A stretch of DNA of 13,027 nt from Methanoregulaceae archaeon (GTDB taxonomy: Archaea; Halobacteriota; Methanomicrobia; Methanomicrobiales; Methanospirillaceae), in assembly GCA_025453715.1 (NCBI GenBank), contig JALOPT010000027.1, positions 1 through 13,027 of the forward strand, read 5' to 3'. The position numbers and the translations under genes were made by a program. The notes beneath the pieces are model-generated. The model did not search any database and had not been told where the DNA came from. It was given only the letters and a program-made list of their open reading frames with translations. Each line of letters opens with the position of its first letter. The stretch's first letter is position 1. Shown here piece after piece: positions 1 to 6,207 of the stretch.

Positions 1-882
1 ATTGCCTCTTTCGCATCGATTATACTGATGATCCAGCATATCAGCATCATGCTGCAGGCACCCAACATCGCGGCTGCGGCGGGGAAAGAATTGCAGGAGG
101 TAGTCAGCGAAGAGAACCGTGCGGAATTATCCGGTGGGGAACATACACCTCAAACTGAAAAAAATCTGCCGGATTCAGCAATGGTGGGAGAACCCCACCT
201 CGTTGTTGCTGGCAGGACAGGGTATATTAAATACGTTGACCAGAAGTCCCTCCTCCTTTTGGCCGAAAAACATGATATTGTGATCCGCATCGTGAACAAA
301 CCAGGCAACTTTGTACGGGGCGGCATGGTCATTGCACGGGTCTGGCCCGGGGAACGGATCGACAAAGAACTGGATGACATAATCAGGATCACATTCCATC
401 TCGGAAACCAGCGGACACCCACGCAGGATGTTGAATATGCCGTTAACCAGCTTACCGAAATGGCAGTCCGTGCCATGTCCCCGGCGATCAACGATCCGTT
501 CACTGCCATGACATGCCTGGACCATATTGGTAACGGCCTCGCGTTGTTTGCCAGGCAGGGGCCTGTCAGCCCGGATGTGTATGACAGCCAGGGCAGGTTG
601 CGCCTTATTTTCGATCCGGTTACGTTCGACGAATTACTCGGCGCCGCCTTCGATATGCTCCGGCATGCCAGTTCCGACAACGCAAATGTACTCATGCATA
701 TGCTGAAAATAATCGATGTGATCAGCCACGATGCGAAATCCAACGGTGCACGCCAGAGCCTGCGCCGTCATGTAACCCTCATCCAGCTTGAAAGCGGGAC
801 TGGTTCCCTGATCGAAGAGGACCGGATGTCGATACACCGTACTGCTGAGGCCCTGGACCTGAAATTGAAAGGCCATTCATAA
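1..882 (+). CDS. DUF2254 family membrane protein, C-terminal part (5' truncated by window edge)
   Basis: The reading frame is open from base 1, and the ATG at 28 lies inside the conserved region, so the true start is outside the window. The 293 visible residues match the C-terminal half of DUF2254, a family of predicted membrane proteins of unknown function. The first residues (FASIILMIQHISIML) resemble the end of the last membrane segment. Next comes a soluble domain starting near base 196 with the motif GYIKYVD, a segment around PGNFVRGG, and the family's most conserved stretch, QD followed by AMSPAINDPFTA (bases about 424-507). The soluble part presumably faces the cytosol. The next gene starts 26 bases after the stop on the same strand, so an operon with the two hydrolases is likely. 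Family assignment is firm; function is not known. Confidence 0.88.
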   Translation: MASFASIILMIQHISIMLQAPNIAAAAGKELQEVVSEENRAELSGGEHTPQTEKNLPDSAMVGEPHLVVAGRTGYIKYVDQKSLLLLAEKHDIVIRIVNKPGNFVRGGMVIARVWPGERIDKELDDIIRITFHLGNQRTPTQDVEYAVNQLTEMAVRAMSPAINDPFTAMTCLDHIGNGLALFARQGPVSPDVYDSQGRLRLIFDPVTFDELLGAAFDMLRHASSDNANVLMHMLKIIDVISHDAKSNGARQSLRRHVTLIQLESGTGSLIEEDRMSIHRTAEALDLKLKGHS

Positions 883-908
883 GGACAGGAGTTCTGGCAG
901 GGGATGAC

Positions 909-1658
909 ATGAATAACGTCCTGAAAAACGCCCTACTGGTGCTGGCAGGCGCATTACTCTTCGGCGTCGTCGTTTTTATCGCCTGGGGGATGACTCCTCT
1001 CGGTCCAACCGACCAGGCCCTGGCAGCGATGGAACAGGGGGGAGATATCAGTGTTGTGGATAATGGTAATTTCGTGGTATTTACCCCGGTCTCAAATCAG
1101 CCCATAACAGCCCTCATTATCTACCCCGGCGGGCATGTCGATTATCGTTCGTATGCCCCGGTTGCACGCATGATTGCCAGCCGGGGTTACATGGTCTCCA
1201 TTGTAAGGATGCCGTTATCCCTGCCGGTTTTTGGCGTGAATAAGGCGGATGAGGTGATTGCTGCATTTCCGGGTATCAGGTACTGGGTTATCGGGGGGCA
1301 TTCCCTCGGGGGCTCAATGGCTGCTTCGTATGCCAGGAGCCACCCCTACAGGGTGCAGGGGTTGTTTTTATGGGCGTCATACCCTCCGGAGGGCGATGAC
1401 CTGTCAGCAACAGACCAGAAGGGCCTTTCAACATACGGGTCGGAAGACCAGGTCCTTAACATGGACAATGTAAATTCGACGCTCGTCCTGCTCCCGCCGG
1501 GGACGATCAGGCAGGTAATCGAAGGGGGTAATCATGCCCAGTTTGGTAATTACGGTCCGCAACCGGGAGATGGCGTTGCAACGATCTCTGCTGAAGACCA
1601 GCAGGCACAGGCGACTAACCTGACTGTGCGGCTGGTACGGGCTGTGGAGGGAGAATGA
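909..1658 (+). CDS. Membrane-anchored alpha/beta hydrolase
   Basis: This 249-residue protein has one N-terminal hydrophobic segment (about residues 6-28), read as a signal anchor that places the catalytic domain outside the cytosol. The body has the order of a small alpha/beta hydrolase: a strand ending in YPGGHVDYRSY (oxyanion region), the nucleophile elbow GGHSLGG with Ser132, a likely acid Asp180 in YGSEDQV, and His209 in GGNHAQFG. The full triad suggests an active esterase-like or related hydrolase; the substrate cannot be read from sequence. It lacks the long lid of the neighbouring hydrolase and is clearly a different subfamily, closest in layout to the abhydrolase_5 type. The ATG at 909 follows a purine-rich GGCAGGGGA run. 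It probably shares a transcript with the DUF2254 gene upstream and the hydrolase downstream. Confidence 0.87.
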   Translation: MNNVLKNALLVLAGALLFGVVVFIAWGMTPLGPTDQALAAMEQGGDISVVDNGNFVVFTPVSNQPITALIIYPGGHVDYRSYAPVARMIASRGYMVSIVRMPLSLPVFGVNKADEVIAAFPGIRYWVIGGHSLGGSMAASYARSHPYRVQGLFLWASYPPEGDDLSATDQKGLSTYGSEDQVLNMDNVNSTLVLLPPGTIRQVIEGGNHAQFGNYGPQPGDGVATISAEDQQAQATNLTVRLVRAVEGE

Positions 1659-1659
1659 G

Positions 1660-2637
1660 ATGAAAAGCCTCTGGAAAATCCTCGTTATCGTTATTCTTGG
1701 CATTACCGTAACCCTGCTCATTGTTCCACTCATTTACCCGGTCCCACCCCTGGCCGGGACCGTCCCTGAACATGAACTTGCCGACCCGGACAGCCATTTT
1801 GTAGATGTCAACGGGGTGACCGTTCATTACAAGGAAATGGGACAGGGGAGACCGGTGATTATCCTCCTTCATGGTTTCGGGGCCAGCGAATATTCATGGC
1901 GTGAAGTGATGGTGCCCCTCTCGGAGTCCGGTCGTGTCATTGCATATGACCGTCCCGCATTTGGTCTTACTGAACGCCCAATGGATGGGAACTGGACGGG
2001 TACAAACCCCTACAGCGTCCAGGGAAACGTGGAACTGCTGGATGGGCTGATGGACGAACTCAATATTGAAAAAGCCATCCTTGTGGGGAATTCAGCGGGC
2101 GGGGAAGTAGCAGCTGCGTACGCCATCGAACATCCGGAACGCCTGCAGGGATTAGTACTCGTGGATCCAGCCGTGGGAAATGGGAATAAAGGTCCGTTAC
2201 CGCAATGGGCGTTACCTCTCATGTCTTTACCGCAAATGAGGCACATGGCTCCTTTGCTCGTGCGTACTATTGCCGGGGATTTAGGAAATGATACCATCCG
2301 GATGGCATGGCATGACCCCTCCGGGATAGACCCGGCGGTGTATGACGGTTATCGCAGACCACTCCGGGCGGATAACTGGGATAAAGCACTCTACGAGTTC
2401 ACCATCGCAGGTAATCCTGTCAATTATTCCGGACACCTGAAGGACCTGGCTATGCCGGTGCTTGTTGTCACCGGTGACGACGACCAGATTGTACCCGCCG
2501 CCCGGAGTATTCAACTATCAGGGGAAATACCCGGATCGGAGCTCGTGGTACTGAACGAATGCGGGCATGTCCCCCAGGAAGAATGCCCGGACCAGTTCAT
2601 GACTTCAGTAAAGGCTTTCCTGGAGCGTGCGAAATGA
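1660..2637 (+). CDS. Membrane-anchored alpha/beta hydrolase (abhydrolase_1 type)
   Basis: A 325-residue alpha/beta-fold hydrolase. Residues 5-27 form a hydrophobic anchor and a proline-rich linker follows. The domain shows the oxyanion motif HGFG with ASEYSW, the nucleophile elbow GNSAGG with Ser145, the acid Asp275 in TGDDDQIVP, and His303 in CGHVPQE. A lid region lies between about residues 170 and 250. The layout resembles the large group containing epoxide hydrolases, haloperoxidases and C-C bond hydrolases, so the reaction cannot be fixed. The start is well supported: the ATG lies one base past the upstream TGA and is preceded by GGAGGGAG (1646-1653), which suggests translational coupling. 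The anchor suggests action at the outer face of the membrane, on an envelope or imported substrate (inference). Confidence 0.9.
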   Translation: MKSLWKILVIVILGITVTLLIVPLIYPVPPLAGTVPEHELADPDSHFVDVNGVTVHYKEMGQGRPVIILLHGFGASEYSWREVMVPLSESGRVIAYDRPAFGLTERPMDGNWTGTNPYSVQGNVELLDGLMDELNIEKAILVGNSAGGEVAAAYAIEHPERLQGLVLVDPAVGNGNKGPLPQWALPLMSLPQMRHMAPLLVRTIAGDLGNDTIRMAWHDPSGIDPAVYDGYRRPLRADNWDKALYEFTIAGNPVNYSGHLKDLAMPVLVVTGDDDQIVPAARSIQLSGEIPGSELVVLNECGHVPQEECPDQFMTSVKAFLERAK

Positions 2638-2685
2638 CAGAAGGTATTCCCGATTCAGAAATATCAGCATGAGGCGGATTCCCGG

Positions 2686-2690
2686 AAAAA
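2686..2690 (-). terminator. Possible oligo-T terminator of the PEGA gene
   Basis: A run of five T on the minus strand, 19 bases past the PEGA stop codon, with no stable hairpin before it. Archaeal RNA polymerase can stop on T-rich tracts alone, but five T is a weak signal. No matching T tract is seen on the plus strand for the converging hydrolase operon. Confidence 0.35.
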
Positions 2691-2708
2691 TTGTTACAAT
2701 GGGTATAA

Positions 2709-3167
2709 TTAATCCAGCTCAATCTTCTTTGGTTCTTTTGGTTTCCTCCGGCTCCTCATGAACAGTACCACGAACCCGACCAGGACCAGGACAATGATTA
2801 CCACGATTACGCCGGTTACAGCAGGGTTGCCGGTGTCTTCCTGGGCATTCCCGTTCGCTGACTTCAGGTTTGCCGTAACTTTTACGGTCTGCCCGGAAAC
2901 GATTTTTACCGTTGAAATATAGTCCATGTACCCGGGTTTCTTAAGGACAAGGCTGTATTCACGAGGTTCCAGGTCGGTGATATTAATAAATCCTGTTGTT
3001 TCAGGAGTGATCCCCTTGTAGACTGCATCCAGGTACACAGCTGCTCCCGGGGGGACGGAGGAAACCTGGAGGTACCCCGTAGCATTCGCGGGTATATCCT
3101 CTCCTGCACAACTCCACACGACAGTCCCGATAAGAAAAATCAGTAATAACCAGCTAACAACCTTCAT
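2709..3167 (-). CDS. PEGA-domain type I membrane protein
   Basis: A 152-residue surface protein. Residues 1-21 look like a secretion signal, residues about 31-101 form one PEGA domain (GYLQVSSVPPGAAVYLDAVY, then G-x-TP, and later YSLVLKKPGY), and residues 116-137 form a membrane helix. A basic tail (RSRRKPKEPKK) follows, which by the positive-inside rule puts the PEGA domain outside the cell. PEGA domains are common in archaeal and bacterial surface proteins and are thought to bind or present cell-wall or S-layer components; the ligand is unknown. An in-frame ATG eight codons upstream (3191) was rejected: a TATA box at 3201-3208 would place the transcript start near 3178, after that codon, whereas the ATG at 3167 has GGGA just before it. 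It converges with the hydrolase operon and looks monocistronic. Confidence 0.85.
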   Translation of the reverse strand: MKVVSWLLLIFLIGTVVWSCAGEDIPANATGYLQVSSVPPGAAVYLDAVYKGITPETTGFINITDLEPREYSLVLKKPGYMDYISTVKIVSGQTVKVTANLKSANGNAQEDTGNPAVTGVIVVIIVLVLVGFVVLFMRSRRKPKEPKKIELD

Positions 3168-3200
3168 GATATTCCCGTTACAAGCAATCATTATTCATTG

Positions 3201-3208
3201 TTTATAAG
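3201..3208 (-). promoter_or_regulatory. TATA box of the PEGA gene
   Basis: On the minus strand this reads CTTATAAA, close to the archaeal TATA consensus. A transcript start about 25 bases downstream (near 3178) gives a leader of about 10 bases before the ATG at 3167. This placement decides the start codon of the PEGA gene. Confidence 0.55.
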
Positions 3209-3300
3209 ACCATTGATGCCCCACGGTTTTTTCCGGGGATATGTTCACCGGATATGCCTGACCAGGGAAAACAAACGGACAGGATTATAAACAGATCGTT

Positions 3301-3307
3301 AAAAAAA
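3301..3307 (-). terminator. Oligo-T terminator of the small membrane protein gene
   Basis: Seven T in a row on the minus strand, 25 bases after the stop codon of the gene ending at 3332, without a hairpin. It lies before the PEGA promoter and would separate the two transcripts. Confidence 0.5.
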
Positions 3308-3331
3308 TTGAGTTACGAATCGGCTGCAGTC

Positions 3332-3724
3332 CTACTGGGGGACACCGAATGCCTCTTTTGTGCCCGGCATCATGCAGTATATGAAAACCAGCCCGCTGAT
3401 AATGATAATCGGTGCCATTGCCTGCCAGGAGGATGCCCCGATCACGTTGATGATCCCGAATACCAGGTTTAAAAGCGAAAGCACCATCATGAACATCCAT
3501 CCCTGCGGGTTGACCTCCCATAACATCCGGAAAACCCATAGCCATATGAAGAACAACAGGCCCCAGAAAAAGGCCCCGATAAGGCTGAACTCAAAGAAAG
3601 CGATCGGCCCGATGAAAACCGGGAGGATATGTAACATCTGTAACGTGTAGATTAACGCATTTATCGCACCGAGAATGGCCAGGATGGCCAGGATTGTAAC
3701 ACCAAGAGGACGGGTTTTTTCCAT
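3332..3724 (-). CDS. Small four-helix integral membrane protein, function unknown
   Basis: A 130-residue, strongly hydrophobic protein with about four membrane helices: residues 7-28, 38-66 (long, possibly two), 76-97 and 104-120. It opens with MEKTRPLGVTILAILAILG and ends with a polar tail containing PGTKEAFGVPQ. This RPLGVTILAIL beginning with a P-x-x-K-x-AF end recurs in small uncharacterised membrane proteins of archaea and bacteria, but I cannot name a role. The frame also allows a GTG start two codons upstream (3730). The ATG at 3724 is preferred because GGAG at 3734-3737 is nine bases from it and only three from the GTG. A weak TATA-like AATTAATAC lies near 3768-3776. It probably has its own transcript, since a T8 tract ends the META gene upstream. 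Confidence 0.75.
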   Translation of the reverse strand: MEKTRPLGVTILAILAILGAINALIYTLQMLHILPVFIGPIAFFEFSLIGAFFWGLLFFIWLWVFRMLWEVNPQGWMFMMVLSLLNLVFGIINVIGASSWQAMAPIIIISGLVFIYCMMPGTKEAFGVPQ

Positions 3725-3850
3725 AATCACTCACTCCATTTGAGTGGCTCGTACTGGAATGAACAAGTATTAATTGTTGCCGTTGTGTTTCAAACACGGT
3801 TTTTTACCGTTGTCGTCAATTTGGTGGCGGTTTACGGATATCTGCTTTTT

Positions 3851-3858
3851 AAAAAAAA
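3851..3858 (-). terminator. Oligo-T terminator of the META lipoprotein gene
   Basis: Eight T in a row on the minus strand, six bases after the META stop codon at 3865. This is the clearest terminator signal in the window and it has no hairpin, as expected for archaeal intrinsic termination. Confidence 0.6.
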
Positions 3859-3864
3859 GAAATT

Positions 3865-5136
3865 TCAAGGGGCCGAATAACTCAGCAGGACAGCGCCTGT
3901 CGAATCGTATAATGTCATGGAGTCCCCGTAGATTACAAATTTCCCGGCCTTCTGGAGGAGCGTGAGGTATACAGACTCCTGTGTCATCACAGCCGGTTCG
4001 CATGCCATTCTCGTTGTAGCAGCCTGGCTGATACTGATACTTTCACCACTTGTTGAATAGGTGGTGGTGTACTGGTTGCATCCTGAAGACCCGGAAAGAC
4101 TCCCGTCCGCTTGGAATTTTGCATTGATGGGGGCAGCTGCCAGGACCGGGACAGACCCGCCTTTTCCGTCAGTGTATGATTTAAGGACCCATGTTCCGAC
4201 CAGGGTCCTTGGGGATATCAGGGGTGTTGATTTCGGGGTGACCGTGGAGTTAGCGGCCTGGCCTTTTTTATACTGGAGGACTTTTTCTCCCAGTACCGTA
4301 TAAAGGTTCATCTGGTCCCCTTTCATCTCGTAGGTACTGACCTTGGCCAGTAATGCCAGGTACTGGTTTTCCTGTGTCATGATATCAGGGTTGCATGCCA
4401 TTTTTGTGCTTTTAATCTGGGTAATACCAAGTGTTGTACCATGTAATGTGTAGGCGCCGGAATATTCATTACACCCTGATGACCCGGAGATTTTCCCGTC
4501 CGTCGTAAATACTGCAGAAATATTGCTTCCGAGGAGTACCGAAACCATGGCATTATTTCCGTTATTGTACGTCAGCAGGTCCCATGTGCCAATAACCGGT
4601 GCCTGCGCTGACATCGTAACAGGGGTATCGAGAGGCCGGTTGTACGCAAGTATCGCTTTGCCGGTAGTATCGAAGAACAACAGGTTATCCCCGTTGACAG
4701 AATATGTTGCAGCATCCGCCATCAGCGAGAAGTACCGTGACTCCTGGTCCATTACCGCCGGGGCACAGGCCATCATTGTTGAAATACCCGGGGTGATCTT
4801 AATCGATGACCCGGTGGTGGTATACCCGGCTGTGTACTGGTTACAGCCTGAAGAACCGGTAACGGTCCCGTCTGCCCTGAAAAGGGCTGTGATTGGCTGG
4901 TCACCAATAACATTGGACATCCCGCCTTTTCCATCAGTGTATGAAAACAGCCGCCAGTTCACTCCTGTAGGAAATGAAGATGAGGCAGGGGCAGACGTTG
5001 ATGACGGTGCCACCACAGGTGCTTCTGTTGGTCCTGCAGTTGCTGTAGGTCCCGGGATACCCGGCTGGCTGGTACAACCGGCGAGAAAAATGGTAAGTAT
5101 AAGCATGGCGCCAACAAGCGCAAGAATTTTCTTCAT
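3865..5136 (-). CDS. Lipoprotein with three tandem META (DUF306/HslJ-like) domains
   Basis: A 423-residue secreted protein. Residues 1-20 form a signal peptide ending in the lipobox LAGC (Cys21), so the protein is probably lipid-anchored outside the membrane. A Pro/Thr/Ala/Ser-rich linker (about 28-56) precedes three META domains, at about residues 58-166, 181-290 and 311-421. Each contains SGSSGCN followed by MAC-x-P-x-[VI]-M. The paired cysteines (98/124, 222/248, 353/379) are exactly 26 residues apart in every copy. META domains occur in bacterial HslJ, linked to novobiocin resistance and heat response; their molecular role is unresolved. The frame stays open 53 codons further up to 5295, but the lipobox and the TATA box at 5163-5172 fix the start at 5136. 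No Shine-Dalgarno is seen, so the mRNA is probably nearly leaderless. Confidence 0.9.
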   Translation of the reverse strand: MKKILALVGAMLILTIFLAGCTSQPGIPGPTATAGPTEAPVVAPSSTSAPASSSFPTGVNWRLFSYTDGKGGMSNVIGDQPITALFRADGTVTGSSGCNQYTAGYTTTGSSIKITPGISTMMACAPAVMDQESRYFSLMADAATYSVNGDNLLFFDTTGKAILAYNRPLDTPVTMSAQAPVIGTWDLLTYNNGNNAMVSVLLGSNISAVFTTDGKISGSSGCNEYSGAYTLHGTTLGITQIKSTKMACNPDIMTQENQYLALLAKVSTYEMKGDQMNLYTVLGEKVLQYKKGQAANSTVTPKSTPLISPRTLVGTWVLKSYTDGKGGSVPVLAAAPINAKFQADGSLSGSSGCNQYTTTYSTSGESISISQAATTRMACEPAVMTQESVYLTLLQKAGKFVIYGDSMTLYDSTGAVLLSYSAP

Positions 5137-5162
5137 ATATAAAAGAGATCTTTTTTTGCTAT

Positions 5163-5172
5163 GATATAATTG
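5163..5172 (-). promoter_or_regulatory. TATA box of the META lipoprotein gene
   Basis: The minus strand reads AATTATATCA. A transcript start about 25 bases downstream would fall near 5142, about six bases before the ATG. This explains the lack of a ribosome binding site and supports the lipobox-based start. A second TTTTATATAT lies directly against the ATG, too close to serve as this gene's promoter. Confidence 0.5.
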
Positions 5173-5388
5173 CCGATCAGCGAGAAGAAATACAGCAACG
5201 TTACCACAGGGATTAGTCGATATAATAGGCGTAAATCCAGTTCGGATAACCCCGGGCTCTTCCGGAGTCATAGTACACCAGGAGAACGACTCCATATTTC
5301 CTGAGGATCGGTTTTCACCATGGCAAAACCAGATTAGAAACCAGTATTTTTCCAGCCGATAGGAAGTTCCAGCGAATATAACAAAATT

Positions 5389-5412
5389 CTGCGGAATATT
5401 TATATATCGCAG
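5389..5412 (+). promoter_or_regulatory. TATA box flanked by a dyad, promoter of the HdeD-type gene
   Basis: TTTATATAT (5399-5407) is a near-ideal archaeal TATA box; transcription would start near 5428, giving a leader of about 11 bases that may include only part of the GGTGGT at 5427-5432. The box is framed by CTGCG (5389-5393) and its reverse complement CGCAG (5408-5412). A regulator bound to this dyad would block or help TBP/TFB. The TATA call is good; the operator role is inference. Confidence 0.55.
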
Positions 5413-5438
5413 TTTATGAAAATTAAGGTGGTAATATT

Positions 5439-5996
5439 ATGGCAAACGATGTTGTTATGGAAGGTCAGGTCAATGACCTCAGGTGGGGGTCATTTGTCCT
5501 TCTCGGTTTAGTCGCAATGATATTTGGTCTCGTTATTGCAATGTTTCCACAACTCTCGGCAACCGTGCTGATTGAGCTTATTGGAATATTCGTTATACTC
5601 CTCTCGTTCGGGGTAATAATGATGTCAGCTGTTGCACCCGGGGGGCTGAAGGGATCGATACTTCTCGCTATTCTTGGGATTATCGGCTTCTTCTTCGGGA
5701 TAGCAACGATCCTTTCCCCAACCGTGATGGGTAAGGTAATCTTCATCCTCGTAGGAATTGCGTTGTTTATCGGGGGTCTAATCGGGCTTATCCTTGCAAT
5801 TTCAGAGAAAAATATGACCCATCGCGGGCTCTTCGCCCTTCAGGCAATCCTGTCATTAATCCTTGGTATCATAATCATTATCGGACCTGTTATCGGCGTC
5901 GCCCTTGCAGTAATCTTTATCGGTGTCTACTTCGTCGTATGGGGCATCCTCAGCGTCATCATGGGTGCAATGATCCGGTCCGCGAAAAAGGCTTAA
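5439..5996 (+). CDS. HdeD-type (DUF308) six-helix membrane protein
   Basis: A 185-residue, very hydrophobic protein with six predicted membrane helices (about residues 17-37, 42-64, 72-91, 96-119, 129-150, 155-178) and short charged ends. The length, the repeated helix-pair pattern (two or three DUF308 units) and the glycine-rich helices such as LLGLVAMIFGLVIA match the HdeD family. In Escherichia coli HdeD is linked to acid resistance at high cell density; the archaeal copies are uncharacterised and no catalytic residues are known. The ATG at 5439 follows GGTGGT with six bases between and a strong TATA box. The gene is divergent from the META lipoprotein gene and appears to be transcribed alone, with an oligo-T tract after it. 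Confidence 0.87.
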   Translation: MANDVVMEGQVNDLRWGSFVLLGLVAMIFGLVIAMFPQLSATVLIELIGIFVILLSFGVIMMSAVAPGGLKGSILLAILGIIGFFFGIATILSPTVMGKVIFILVGIALFIGGLIGLILAISEKNMTHRGLFALQAILSLILGIIIIIGPVIGVALAVIFIGVYFVVWGILSVIMGAMIRSAKKA

Positions 5997-6025
5997 AAAC
6001 CGGGTATTATAATCACATACCAATC

Positions 6026-6031
6026 TTTTTT
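6026..6031 (+). terminator. Oligo-T terminator of the HdeD-type gene
   Basis: CTTTTTTATTGTTTTC begins about 28 bases after the stop at 5996, with six T in a row and a second T4. No hairpin precedes it. The opposite strand shows no comparable tract for the converging kinase gene. Confidence 0.5.
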
Positions 6032-6207
6032 ATTGTTTTCATGCACCCAGGTAGTCGTAACCAGGTACGCCGTTTAATCTCATTTATTCAGGGAACCCGG
6101 GCACCGGGGGATTTTCGTATCTCACAAGAATAACAGAAGCAGGATCGTCACGTAGTCCATGCAGGCGTTCAGAATACCGGTTTTTCCTTTCACGTCATTT
6201 CCCGGGT

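Larger units (their letters stand above)
5137..5438. other. 302-base divergent intergenic region with a possible gene relic
   Basis: This stretch holds the promoters of the META gene (minus) and the HdeD-type gene (plus). Between them the minus strand has a 33-codon stop-to-stop stretch (5213-5314) reading ...KYGVVLLVYYDSG... and ending ...NWIYAYYID, which looks protein-like but has no ATG. An ATG at 5321 lies in another frame and gives only 17 codons. The inverted repeat GGAGTC (5264-5269) / GACTCC (5288-5293) lies within it. No RNA gene was recognised. Confidence 0.4.

Noticed and set aside
150..743. Minus-strand open frame of 197 codons
   Set aside because: It is antisense to the DUF2254 conserved region, which carries the family motifs; the antisense product has no recognisable features.
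3168..3191. Upstream ATG of the PEGA gene
   Set aside because: The predicted transcript start (near 3178) lies after this codon, no ribosome binding site precedes it, and the next ATG begins a normal signal peptide.
5137..5295. 53-codon N-terminal extension of the META lipoprotein
   Set aside because: It would place the signal peptide and lipobox inside the protein, and the TATA box at 5163-5172 lies within it.
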